Source: Scilla litardierei
Lineage: Eukaryota; Streptophyta; Magnoliopsida; Asparagales; Asparagaceae
Length of the DNA: 64,000 bases
Assembly: GCA_030789695.1 (NCBI GenBank)
Contig: CM061136.1
Coordinates: 134,738,448-134,802,447, forward strand
Reading direction: 5' to 3'
Each line of letters opens with the position of its first letter. The first letter of the stretch is position 1. The notes beneath the pieces were generated by a model. The model ran no database searches and was not told the DNA's origin. It saw only the letters and a program-made list of their open reading frames with translations. Of this stretch, positions 45,940-56,734 are shown piece after piece. Both the position numbers and the translations under genes were made by a program.

Positions 45940-46924
45940 AGTTTGTTGGCCCACGGAGGTCCTCGCTAACTACCTCGTGAACAATATAGCAAGATCAGGA
46001 TGTATAATGTAAAATACTCAAATTGAACTCTCGAGTACTGGTTATCTCGAGTGTTCACCTGTATTGGATATACGGGTGAAGCGTCCTTATTACCATCTTC
46101 GTTAGGTCTTCCTTGATCCTCATCACTTCCTTTGAACTCTTAACCCTTGCTTAGGAACTCTGTTCCATTCTTGGTTATACCCTCCCTAGTAACCTCTTCT
46201 GCTAGCAGGTATATTTATTTTTCTTAGGTTGAACTGTCTACCCACTTCATCACCTTCCTTCAGTTGATGATGGCACACATTTAAATGATAAGCTTCCTTA
46301 AATGGACCATGATCCGGTTTATGTGCTTGGTTAAGTTTGTTGGATCACCTTAGCTAGACTGGGGGGAAGTGATGCTGGCTTAGTCACTTCCCTGGCCGTG
46401 TCAGCTGGACCGCAAGGACGTGAATCATGATTATGTGACGCCATCGATCTTCATCACTTTCACCCTTCCTTCAGCTTGATGACTTTCTGATTGACCTTCT
46501 TAGAATCTTTCTATTTCTAGTTTGTTTGAACTCTAGCTACGTTTATTTTAAGGAGGGTAGCATTCGATTTTTGATCACCAGAAGTTCGATTTCGACAGCA
46601 GAAGCGAATCGAAGGACGCTCAGAAGTATTGGAAAATGGTGCTAGAGATTTTGAGACGAGCCAAATCTGACGTGCAAGTGTAGGCTGTTTGCGTCTTTTC
46701 ATCCTTCTTGAGCTCGTATTTCTCTTCCAGCCCCTACTTTCATCTTGTACCCGATTTTTCCATGGGTTTGAATTCTTTTTCACCTACTACCTTCCCCCCT
46801 CTTAATTTCCTTTGTCCGCTTCCCCTCCTCGAGTTCCGTTCCCGCCTAACCCTACCCGACCCTAACAACGACTTTCGATGCCCCCCTTTTTAAAAACCCC
46901 TCTCCTTCCTCCCCAAGCCACCCC

Positions 46925-47206
46925 GTGGCTTCCCCTTCGCCCCGGCATCACCCTCTCCTCCTCCCGGCCTCTCCCCCAAGCGAGCTCGACCCGTCCCGCC
47001 TCAAGCTCCACCGGCCTCATCCGAAGATCTGCCAGCTTCTGCTCTACCCCATCCCAGAGGCCCCCGCCATGGATCGACAGCCAGTCGCAGCCCTCGCTGC
47101 CACGGATCGACAGCCATCGATGGCCCATCAACGACTTTGGGGATTGTTGGGCTTAGCGACAGTCCTCGCCGTCACCCTTGTTGTTTCCGTGTGGTTGAGT
47201 TCTTAG
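46925..47206 (+). CDS. Hypothetical 93-aa protein with C-terminal hydrophobic segment
   Basis: Begins MASPSPRHHPLLLPASP, Pro-rich first half. The C terminus LWGLLGLATVLAVTLVVSV is a good single membrane-spanning segment followed by WLSS and a stop, as in a tail-anchored protein. It sits in a GC-rich island after a pyrimidine-rich leader. Not recognised. It could be a fragment of a host gene carried by the element, or chance. Confidence 0.3.
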   Translation: MASPSPRHHPLLLPASPPSELDPSRLKLHRPHPKICQLLLYPIPEAPAMDRQPVAALAATDRQPSMAHQRLWGLLGLATVLAVTLVVSVWLSS

Positions 47207-47286
47207 GAATTCTCCGTTCTTGGTATTATTTGGAGCTTCTTTTTCTGGTTCTTCCCCCTTGAGCTGCCTCGCTTCGATTCCTTCTT

Positions 47287-47724
47287 ATGGCTGCTACTTC
47301 ATGTTTGTGGGTTCGTGAGTTTTGGTCGTTGAATTGCTTAGGGCTGATGGTGATAACCGTTGATGTCGACCAATGGTATTGGCAGGGAGTATCATTGGGG
47401 ATGAGTATTGGCATGCTTTTGGGTCTAGGTGTTGAAGTTGGATGTCAGTCTTGTGCTCGGATTTGGGAGACGGCTAGTATGTTGGTTTCTTGTTGGATGT
47501 TATGGAGATTGCTGGAAGAAGTGGTAGCGATGATCTTGACCCTCGAGAATTGGCCTTATATTTGCCTATTAGTGTTGATCTGGATATTGGCTTGTAATTT
47601 GGTAGCGTGGCAGATGAAGTCCTTTATGTTCGGCTGGTTAAGCTGTAACAGCACGGATGCACTAGGTTTAGTCCTCACGCTTTTATATGCTATGGCGATG
47701 ATTTACATGATTGAGACCATGTAG
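47287..47724 (+). CDS. Hypothetical hydrophobic 145-aa ORF
   Basis: MAATSCLWVREFWSLN start, rich in Leu/Trp/Met/Val, with several hydrophobic stretches (ICLLVLIWILACNLVAW, LGLVLTLLYAMAMIYM). No family recognised and no homologous ORF elsewhere in the window. T/G-rich DNA readily gives such frames, so coding status is uncertain. Confidence 0.2.
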   Translation: MAATSCLWVREFWSLNCLGLMVITVDVDQWYWQGVSLGMSIGMLLGLGVEVGCQSCARIWETASMLVSCWMLWRLLEEVVAMILTLENWPYICLLVLIWILACNLVAWQMKSFMFGWLSCNSTDALGLVLTLLYAMAMIYMIETM

Positions 47725-48120
47725 TTATCATTGGCATGAGTGGAAAATTTTAAACTTTATGGTCTTCCGTTTTATGTGATTTAAATAGCTTGCTACTGAC
47801 TTATCACCTCAGGTTCCAAGTTCGAACAGATGTCATCATCATAACAACTCTCATTTTCATGTAATTCCATTATCTCATATTTTGGCTACTTGATAAATCT
47901 GAAGTAACTATGGTGATGATAATAGGATTCGAAACTAGTGTCGGAAGCTATGGTGATGTCAATAGTTTGTATTCATATATAACATCTCTTGTTTTCTTGA
48001 TGCTATAATCTCACATTTCATGATTTACTAGATTACTATCTTTTCTATCATTTATTTGCTTGAGCTTCTTCATAACATCAATTATTTTCAAAAGAGATCT
48101 ATAAATTCCGAGGACGGAAT

Positions 48121-48140
48121 TATTTTTAAGTAGGGTAGAA
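48121..48140 (+). other. Polypurine tract region of long-LTR element
   Basis: AAGTAGGGTAGAA directly before TGTAACG, preceded by GAGGACGGAATTATTTTT. The purine tract is interrupted by two T, so a degenerate PPT. Confidence 0.7.
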
Positions 48141-51100
48141 TGTAACGATCTGTATTTTTTCAACATTTCAATTTTCTACTTAACGTATTTTTAACAATTC
48201 AAAATTTCTTTATAAATGTAGTCAAGAGTTTTATAACAAAACTGATTTCAAAAATTTCTTATAAAAATATTTTGAAGTACAAGACTAGTTATGGAGTATT
48301 TTAGTAAGATCGGATTTCATTAGATACCTCTAAAAGATCTGATAAAAATTCATTTTCAGATATTGCTGTTTTGGCTTAATGAATTAAATTTTTATTCAAA
48401 CATTTTCAAAACGTTTTCAAACTTCTACAGTAGCATCCTATGATCATTTAGGGCTCCCCACATTAATTTCGTAATTTTCTGATGTCAAATCAACTTAGAA
48501 CCCGCAAACCTGCTTTCTAAACGTTTTGGCCTAAAACTAGTATCTTCGTAGCTCAAACCCTGAAACGGCTTTCGTATTCGTGATCCACGCGATGATACGA
48601 TCCCGTGGGTATGTTTTCTTAATTTTTCGAACACGTTTACTACTAAGGGCAAAATCGTAATTTCGTTTTTTACTAATTACCTAATTAACCCTAATTACCT
48701 TTTACCTACCCTACTTAATTACATTACCCTACCTAATTCCTTACCTAATCCTACAGCTACACACAAACCCAACTACCCTTTTATCTCTTAACCTATATAA
48801 TGAACCCTACTTCACTCCGCTAACAACCCATATCTCTCTCTCCCCCCAGTTATTTTTCGTTTGTTTTAACCCAACCCAGGTTAAACCCATGCACGCAAAT
48901 CTCCCTTATCTTTTCGTTTTGTTCAAACCCACCCAAGCCCGCAACAGACATCCACTCCCCATCTCCCCAACTCTCGTTCAAAACCCCCCCCCCCGAGGCT
49001 TCTTTCTCTCAGACACTCTCCCTACAGCTCTCTCCCGGTGGTCGCCGTCGACCGCCGCTTGGCCCAGTCCATGCACATGCCTCTCCGACAAGGCGACCCC
49101 CTACAGATCCCCGACCAACGACGTCCCCGAAGCTGCCATCCGCTTAGGCCGCCGTGTGCCCCTCCCTCGACTCCGACGTCCATCAGCGCAGCTCGCCTCC
49201 GATGTCGACCGCACACCCCCGTCTCCAACGCACCTCAGCCTCACACGAGCCCATCGCCGTCCGCCTCGAAGCCCAGTATCGCCCTTCAACTTCTCCTTCC
49301 ACCGCCCCCACGCCTTGCTCTGCCCCCGACGCCGGCGAAGCCCGACCCGCTGCTCCGACCTCTCCATCTTCCTCGCATCCGCCGTGGCTGCACCGCCGAG
49401 CACCTCCCTTCAAAGCTCCGGAACAACCCACTCCGCTCAACGGCGTAGTCGCCTCGTCGGAGACCGCTGCTGTCCTCGACGAGCAGCCCCGAGCTCCGCC
49501 ATGCGCCGCTCCCCTCGCCCCTCAGACGGAGTCGCCGTCGCTGCTTGCAACGTAAACGAAAACGAACGAAGGTTAGTTTAATAAAAACGTATTATTATAA
49601 AGTATACGTATAAATACGTATTTGAGTATTTTTTATAATTAGGTTAAATTGGTTTAATGGTTTTAAATTCGTAATAAATAAATATAAGGGTTAGAAAAAT
49701 GTGTGGCTAGCTCTTGAAAATCGGAAATAATATTCTTGATCCAATGGCACTGGTTTCATCTCGATCAGATGCTTAATTTTTCCAGAATTAATTTTTAAGC
49801 CAAAAACATAAATACGTTATTTTCATTAAAAATACATACCTTGTTATTTTCACGTACACTAATATGTGAAAAAATATATGTTATAGTACTCTTCGAGACG
49901 GTCGTTTTGATAGCTCATTTGAACCATTTCGATAAGGATTGCACCCAGAAGAAATAAATAAATACGTTACTAATTGAAAAATTATTTTTAAATTGTTTTT
50001 GAGCTTTTAAAAATTATCAAAATTAACAGAGACTTCTGAAAAATATTCCCTCTTGCTGTAAAACTACTTTTATCATATATAACCTATATAAAAATTTAGA
50101 ACGCTTTTCATCACCGTTTTAAACAGTTTTAAAAATCAAAACGACCAATTAATTAAGTAGAAATTAGTGTAGCCATTAACTGATAATTTCGTGTGTTTGC
50201 AGGTACCAATCCTCGCACTCTAACTCCATCCTCGTCTTGCTACGACGAGCCTGATAGTGTAAGTCACAGTAAATTCTAACCTTAGAAACTTAGATAGTGT
50301 ACTTAATGGAAATTAGTGTACTAAATGGAAATACCGCATGCTCAAAGCATGGATCGGTGTCTTAGTTGTTGGACTTCAAATCATTGCTCAGGATTGACAT
50401 TCTCTGTTGAGGATCCTGCCTTGACTTTTCAACAAATGAAGCTCTTTGGAGTGTCGTTAATGCTTTTGAATGTCTTTACTTTTGAAACAACAAAATTGAC
50501 GTACCGTATTGCAACAGAGTGATTGAGTGATATACCGCATTGACATCATACTGTTGGAACATCTTATTGAAATTGAATGCTTAAAGATAGTTGGCATGCA
50601 CTAGGTTTTTGGGTAAACTTATATTAGTGAGTGCAGGAGCGACCGCGAGCCATCTACACATTGCACTGTACCGTACCGACCGACTAAATGAAATGTACCG
50701 ACTAAAGTGAAATGGGATCTACCGGGGTGAGCGCCCCTGTGGCAGTAGATGAGCTCAATGGTTGCACACTGTACCTTCCTATATAAGTCACGTAGCTCTA
50801 GTTTTTCTATTGCCTGCTTGTGTTACTATTGCCTGCTTATCCTTTCAGTATTACTATTGCCTGCTGGTTAAAATATTGCTGCTACCTTATGCCTGCCATA
50901 ATTGTTGCTCTTGCATGTTACTTTTACACTTGCACCGTCACCTTTACTTTACGCACTACATTCACTTTACTTACTACACATGTACATCCACTAGCACTTT
51001 ACTTATTGCTCTCGCATGCATGTTCGTTTTTACTTTACTTTCTGCACTTGTTTACTATAGCCTGCTCCATTTTTGTGCATTCCTTATTTTCTATCGCTAG

Positions 51101-51413
51101 AATTATTGTGACTTGCCTACGGTTCCATCTCCATGGCACCGCAGACGACGTACATATAGAGGTAGATGCTCTTGAGTTGATAGCGCCAGAGTTCGACCCT
51201 GAGACCGCAGCTTTCAGTTTTATTTTCGATATGTACTTTCTTTCTTTCATGTATCATTGTTGGAATATTTGTACAGGATGGATTGTAATAATGGACACTA
51301 TTTGGGTATTTTTGTACATCTCTGCATCGTGGCTATTTTGGTTTCACTGGTTAAATGCATGACCTACGCAAATATCAAATTAGTAACGGGCCCACGAGAG
51401 CGGGTCAATTACA
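48141..51413 (+). repeat. 3' LTR of long-LTR element
   Basis: 3273 bp, collinear with 42650-45939. It keeps the ORF block (48889-49581) and the same splice-like sites (GTTAGT near 49573, TTTGCAG near 50200, GTAAGT near 50258). The right terminus reads GGGTCAATTACA, mutated from GGGTCGTTACA. Confidence 0.92.
48889..49581 (+). CDS. Hypothetical ORF inside the 3' LTR
   Basis: 230 codons, counterpart of 43405-44094. Both ends match (MHANLPYLFV... and ...NVNENERRLV) but a C-run expansion near 48987 and a later indel shift the frame in between. Same doubts about coding. Confidence 0.22.
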   Translation: MHANLPYLFVLFKPTQARNRHPLPISPTLVQNPPPRGFFLSDTLPTALSRWSPSTAAWPSPCTCLSDKATPYRSPTNDVPEAAIRLGRRVPLPRLRRPSAQLASDVDRTPPSPTHLSLTRAHRRPPRSPVSPFNFSFHRPHALLCPRRRRSPTRCSDLSIFLASAVAAPPSTSLQSSGTTHSAQRRSRLVGDRCCPRRAAPSSAMRRSPRPSDGVAVAACNVNENERRLV

Positions 51414-52071
51414 GATGTGCACTAAATATATGATGGAGGGACTGGAGCAAAAATGTGATATGTGCATCAGACAGCGGTACCACCCTTTGGAGGTGGTGAT
51501 GGGTCCCACTACTGCGGACCAGGAGGTGGGACTACAACAGAAGGCTCGACTAGAGTGTCAGCCGGTAGGGAAACAGAAGAGATGACAGGCTCAGACAATA
51601 ATGAAATAGCTGGAGTGTCGACAGGTGTAGGAATGTGTGTGTCGACAACGAAAGTTTCCAACTGAGGTGCAACCGGCTCAATGATAGAAGTGACAGGCCC
51701 TGCAGAAGCCTGAGAGTGAGGCACAGTGAGTGGTGCAGGAGGTGCAGAAGGGGCATGGTCTAGCCTGGGTGGAGGGGCTGGTGCAAGTATGACGGTGGGT
51801 GCATGCTGATACCTAAGAATGTCAAGAATGGCTGTGAGGTCTTGCTCCATGAAATGCTGAAAAGTGGAGAACGAGTCTGAGAGGGTGTCAAAGGCACGAC
51901 GCAGGGTGACGAACTCGTGCTCCATCGTGGAAAGAAATGCGTCTGTGGTGCGGGAGCTAAGGGGTGGGTGTGAACTGCTAGAGACTACCCTCGTAGTGTG
52001 CCCATGGGTAGGTGATGCCCGGGGTCTGAACTCAACGTCAGGGGAGGGAGGCCTAGCATGGATCTTGTAGG
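51414..52071 (-). pseudogene. C-terminal part of TE2 Athila ORF, cut by gap
   Basis: A minus frame runs from the gap edge to the stop at 51509. From about 52025 it reads ASPTHGHTTRVVSSSS, then MEHEFVTLRRAFDTLSDSF, a short helical stretch ending AILDILRYQH, then a Pro/Val/Ala/Thr-rich tail ending VVPPPGPQ. This parallels the LALEREVATLRDL...LALERNVAAILRLLTHL stretch plus Pro-rich tail of the ORF at 28177-30261 but lacks PPPSPPP repeats. The N terminus lies in the gap. Downstream 51414-51508 is noncoding. Confidence 0.55.
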
Positions 52072-52571
52072 NNNNNNNNNNNNNNNNNNNNNNNNNNNNN
52101 NNNNNNNNNNNNNNNNNNNNNNNNNNNNNNNNNNNNNNNNNNNNNNNNNNNNNNNNNNNNNNNNNNNNNNNNNNNNNNNNNNNNNNNNNNNNNNNNNNNN
52201 NNNNNNNNNNNNNNNNNNNNNNNNNNNNNNNNNNNNNNNNNNNNNNNNNNNNNNNNNNNNNNNNNNNNNNNNNNNNNNNNNNNNNNNNNNNNNNNNNNNN
52301 NNNNNNNNNNNNNNNNNNNNNNNNNNNNNNNNNNNNNNNNNNNNNNNNNNNNNNNNNNNNNNNNNNNNNNNNNNNNNNNNNNNNNNNNNNNNNNNNNNNN
52401 NNNNNNNNNNNNNNNNNNNNNNNNNNNNNNNNNNNNNNNNNNNNNNNNNNNNNNNNNNNNNNNNNNNNNNNNNNNNNNNNNNNNNNNNNNNNNNNNNNNN
52501 NNNNNNNNNNNNNNNNNNNNNNNNNNNNNNNNNNNNNNNNNNNNNNNNNNNNNNNNNNNNNNNNNNNNNNN
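52072..52571. other. Assembly gap, exactly 500 N
   Basis: 500 consecutive N, a round number typical of a placeholder of unknown length. The LTR starting at 52572 lacks about 1.25 kb compared with its inverted copy at 58859-60643, so the true gap is probably longer than 500 bp. Confidence 0.97.
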
Positions 52572-53099
52572 ATTCTATACCAATACCTGTTTGCAAGAGA
52601 TTGGATGGGTAGGAACTATCCCAACCTAGGTCGTAGCTCGAGTTTGCACGAGAGTGGGCTCGAGATACAATTGAACGATGATGGTGTTCTTCACGCTAGC
52701 CTGCCTAGGTTAGGGTTTGCAAGAGATTGGACCCTACCCTAGGTTTGCTATAGACCAGCAATAGCGCGAGAGCGTGAGCTTGGTTCTACATTTAGTTGCA
52801 ACTAGTTCACCTAAATTTCAAGTCTAGCAATTGTGAAACCTACGAATCACAATGACGAGATACGGTTTGTAGCGGGGATTCCCTATCCCTAGGCGTCTTT
52901 ATTAATTTGATATTTCCTTTATATAATTGAACGACTGTGACCGCTTTATTGCGAATATTTCTCGACTGTTCTTATAGCCAAGTGAATTGAAGAAGACACC
53001 GTCATTTACCCTCCTCGTGTTCGATACCCGCTACACCGTGCGCTTGCGGTAAGACTGGTTAGTCCCCCGTCCCGGGTGTGTGTTCGGGGCGGGCGATCA
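52572..53099 (+). repeat. X-type LTR, 3' part
   Basis: 528 bp ending GGGCGATCA directly before the PBS. Near-identical to the reverse complement of 58859 to about 59390. Contains TTTGCAAGAGATTGG repeats (near 52590, 52715). Confidence 0.88.
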
Positions 53100-53124
53100 A
53101 GTTTTTGGCGCCGTTGCCGGGGAG
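53100..53124 (+). other. PBS of TE4, tRNA-Asp type
   Basis: AGTTTTTGGCGCCGTTGCC then GGGGAG: after AGTTT(TT) it is an exact complement of the plant tRNA-Asp 3' end CCCCGGCAACGGCGCCA. Confidence 0.9.
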
Positions 53125-53291
53125 GTGTTTCCCGTTGGGTGCCAATTTATCACAATTAGGTTGATTAGACTACGAAAAAAAATAAGTTTAACAAAAGGAA
53201 ATTTTCCCCCCGTCACCATTACTATCATCTCTATATTCTTTTGTGCCATTGATATTTTTCTCCAGGTATTTATCTTTGTTTATTAGGTGTT

Positions 53292-54842
53292 ATGGATGGT
53301 ATTATGTGGACCACAGATTTTGAGGAGGAAGCATTTCAGAACTTATTGGAGGGCCTCTTGGAGTCAGTGAGGTTCACCGGTTCAGAGAGCATTACAGCAG
53401 GTGATGCATTTGATCTACGATTTGCAGATTTTGTTATGAACCATGTTTCAGCTGCAGGAACAATTGAGGAGGACATCCATGTCAGTCTCGAGGGTGATAG
53501 ACTATATTTTAGGATTGCTTGCGAGAATTCCCCTCCACATGATACATCCCCACAAGCTGACACACATGAGCAGCCATCATCACCATTCCAAGGAGAGCCT
53601 ACATTGATAGTTCACGAGGAGGCATCACATGCGGAGCCAGAGCATTGCATTGCGGAGGTAGCACTTTGGGACGAGGGTAACTTCATTCAGATAGATCCAG
53701 AGTCTTGCCCACCGATATTTGAGCTTTCGCAGCCACCTCTACCTTCTGCTGAGGCTGTGATCATATGGACCACACATTTTTAAGCGTACCTGGATGAGAT
53801 TCTTGGATGGCAGGCTGAGGACATCGATGCTTCCACCTCTGAGGAGACAACGATACCAGGTATAGATGCAGCCACTTCTGATGAGAGAACTGCAATGAGA
53901 CACTCGGGACGTGTTGCTGCAGAGCCGAGTTGCACCGTCATCACTCCCCCACCCACAGATACAGCCAGTCCATACGATGAGTGGATGGAAGGTGATGATT
54001 CAGATGGAGAAGACATTGAGGTTATTTACCTCGCGGAGCCGAAGCATGCTTTTGAGGATGCATCACACACTGAGCCAGAGTTTATCGTCGAGGAGGTCGT
54101 GCATCGGGACGAGAATATAGCCATTCATGAGGATCCCGAGCACTACCCTCCTCCATTTGAGCTTCCGCTGCCACCTCATCCTTTCATTGACGCCGAGGAC
54201 TATCCCACAGAGCTTACTGCTCCCACTCATGGAGATATTTTTACTCACTCCATTTCTGAATCATGCATTCCATTTGATATTTATTTTGATTCAGATATTT
54301 TTGACACGTCGTACCTTTTGCAGCACACATACGATTATGGACCGGAGGTATGCTTGGACGTGTCATAGTTTGACGAGTCTATCGAGGAGATCCACATATA
54401 TGATCCAGATTTACCTAAGCCGCTGAGAGAGGACACCACAGAGACAACTATCACAGCACGAGAGGATATTGGATTATTTCCAGGGAAGTATCGTCCACCA
54501 TTATTTATTTCATATATTTATATAGACGATCCTCTTTGGAATACTTTTATTACGAGGGTGAATTTTTTGCAGCGAACTGATGCATCCTAAACTCTGCAGG
54601 GTACCGGTGGAGTCCTTGTGGGAATGCTGGGGGATGCATTACTGGAGTTCGTTGGAGTTCGTGGACACACGCGCCTGGCGGAGCCACGGAAGGAGCAGTT
54701 GGAGCAGTTGCCTGCACCGGCAAAGATACTGGATCCGCCTTTTGCTATAGGTGAAATCAATCCAGTAGTGTAGCAATTTTATGCTTTCAATAAACACGAA
54801 TTCTCTCGACAGCGAGAGGACCGTATAGATTTGCTTGAATAA
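53292..54842 (+). pseudogene. Unfamiliar acidic ORF with internal duplication and in-frame stops
   Basis: One frame of 516 codons starting MDGIMWTTDFEEEAF, interrupted only by TAA 53781, TAG 54366, TAA 54588 and TAG 54771, ending TAA 54840. The protein is very acidic and Pro-rich. Two modules repeat about 146 residues apart: EEASHAEPEHCIAEV...PPIFELSQPPLP (residue 109 on) and EDASHTEPEFIVEEV...PPPFELPLPPHP (residue 255 on). WTTDFEEEAFQNLLE at the start is echoed by WTTHF near residue 158. No match I recognise to gag, protease or the Athila ORF. It occupies the gag position right after the leader. Formerly one protein, now decayed; function unknown. Confidence 0.55.
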
Positions 54843-56719
54843 ATATTACCTCATATGACGGCAACAAAAATTTTTACACCCCAAACCCATTATATATATT
54901 AATTGCCCTCTTTATATTTTGATGTGTCACATCCTTTTTGCTCACCACCCATCGAGTATTTCTTTCAAGTGAATACTCACATTCTTATTCGTTTGACTCA
55001 ATCTCGCTTAGCAAAGGCATGACATTTTTTATCGAGTCATTTGAATAGGATTGTTTGGTATAAGCTTGGGGGAAAGCGCTCTCATGCATCATTGTATGTG
55101 CATGTAGTTGCATTAGGATTTCATGTCATTCATGTCATCATTTTTCATTCTCCCCCACATTTATCGTTGTTCCTCATATTCTTCCATTATGATCATATTG
55201 AGGACAATGTGAAGTTTAAGCTTGGGGGAGTGCATTTCCATGCCATTTAGTTGCATTTTTACTTTATTTTAGGGTTTTTAAAAAATTTCAAACTTTTTGC
55301 ATCATCTTTTTGATTTTTCCATCTTATTTTCCTTTTATGGGTGTTCATGCATCATATTGTGTGCTTGATTTTCTTTTCTTTCCCCTCTTTTATTTTTATC
55401 TCTTTATTTTTCTTTTCTCTTCTTCCGCTAGATGAATTTTGTATGATGATATCTCTTATTGCTTTAGCAACCATCACGATACTTATTATTCCTTGCCATG
55501 ATACTTAGAGTATTCCATAGTCTTTCTATTCACATGTGCTTGCAAATCTATTTCTTTTGATGATTCCTCTACATGAATGCATGATATTAATTGAAGCAGA
55601 ATGTATTGATTAGTGTTTAGTATGCTTTTGTTGGAAATGCACCAAGATTCACGCATCATTAGTATATCTGAAGCATCAGTTTTATTGTTCACCTTCTGTT
55701 GCATGCCTGATATGGTTGTAAACTTTATTGCTTGACTTCACTATTTATTGAAATGATTGAGAATATACATGCTTACATATGAGTTTAGTTGGTGTATTAT
55801 CTTATTGAACCATTTGTGCACATCTTAGAGTGAACCGAGTGTTACATTATTTCCTTCTCTACATATATCTTTTTATTCTCTACATGTCACTTGAGTTCAC
55901 TTCCTAAAGCTACTTATATCGCATCTATTTCCCAAAAATCCCTGCAAAATAAAAAGTTAGCTCCAAAAAGCCAAAAAGCCAAAAAGCCAAAAAGGAGCCA
56001 AAAACCAAAAATACAAATCAAATTGCTCCTACAAAAATCCAAGAAGAAAAATGAGAAACAAAGTCCAAAAGAAAAAAAATATTTCTCTATCTCATTATTG
56101 GAGCCACAAAATACTTGGTAAAACCAAGGCAAAAATCCCATTTTCCACTATCATATTCCTTTAGATGTGATGCCTCAAGCTAAGCTTGGGGGTGAACTCG
56201 TTTGACCATATGAGTGAGTACGACATTAGAGTGGAGAGGTGCACGAATGAGGAAGTTTGATAATGCTGAAACTTAGCAAAATACTTTAGTTATGGAGATT
56301 TCTTATGAATTGATATAAATATGTGAATGCCATGATTTATTCCATTCTCCAATGCATGTTTGGTGTGATTCTTATATGCTTCTGTTATAACTCTTGATTG
56401 AAAAGTGCATCGCCAACATTTGTATATTAAATTCTATGAAATGCGTGATGTGGATATGAATTGATTGTGTGAATTTAGAGAGTCCCTTTTGTTGTTCTTA
56501 AAAACTTGCAAGTATCATGTCTAAGTAAGATATGAAATCCTTATAGCATGCGATTCGTATTTTCCAAGTTATCGTGATGTGTAGCTTATGTCTTGAGATC
56601 TGAGAGAATAATCTAGCGACCACTTCCACCTCGTGTTCTTTCTTTTCCATTTCATTTTCTTTGTTTTCATCTCCCGAGTTCGTCTCTCTACTTATCTTCC
56701 TCGAGGATGAGTAAGAGGT
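54843..56719 (+). other. Noncoding 3' region of TE4
   Basis: AT-rich, no gene. PPT-like AAGCTTGGGGG occurs at 55062-55072, 55218-55228 (preceded by ATTGAGGACAATGTGAAG) and 56182-56192. The last is followed 0.5 kb later by the true PPT, after CCTCGAGGATGAGTAAGAG. Confidence 0.8.
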
Positions 56720-56734
56720 AAGCTTGGGGGATTT
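56720..56734 (+). other. Polypurine tract of TE4
   Basis: AAGCTTGGGGGATTT directly before the LTR start TGATCACTCC. Confidence 0.88.

Larger units (their letters stand above)
45940..48120 (+). other. Internal region of long-LTR element
   Basis: No gag, protease, RT or integrase motif in any frame. It has AT-rich flanks and a GC-rich gene-like island at about 46780-47200 containing two small ORFs, listed separately. Confidence 0.75.
42650..51413 (+). mobile_element. Long-LTR non-autonomous gypsy-like element (LARD-like) with GATGT duplication
   Basis: LTRs 42650-45939 and 48141-51413 (about 3.3 kb each) start TGTAACGA and end TTACA; the left one has perfect ends TGTAACGACC...GGTCGTTACA. Target duplication GATGT at 42645-42649 and 51414-51418. 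The internal region is only 2.2 kb without gag or pol. The 3' junction GAGGACGGAATTATTTTTAAG, then TAGGGTAGAATGTAAC, resembles Tekay-type chromoviruses and sets plus-strand orientation. I do not recognise the PBS: TGTTGGCCCACGGAGG follows the 5' LTR. The LTRs have many substitutions and small indels, so this is older than the copia insertions. Confidence 0.9.
39011..52071 (-). mobile_element. TE2: Athila-like element, split by a long-LTR element and cut by the gap
   Basis: Minus strand. 3' LTR about 39011-40878, PPT, noncoding 3' region to 42649, then the inserted element (42650-51413), then the C-terminal part of an Athila-type ORF (51509-52071) running into the N gap. Its gag, PBS and 5' LTR are not visible. 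Sequence on either side of the insert joins as GATGT|GCACTAA, with GATGT duplicated. Confidence 0.75.
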
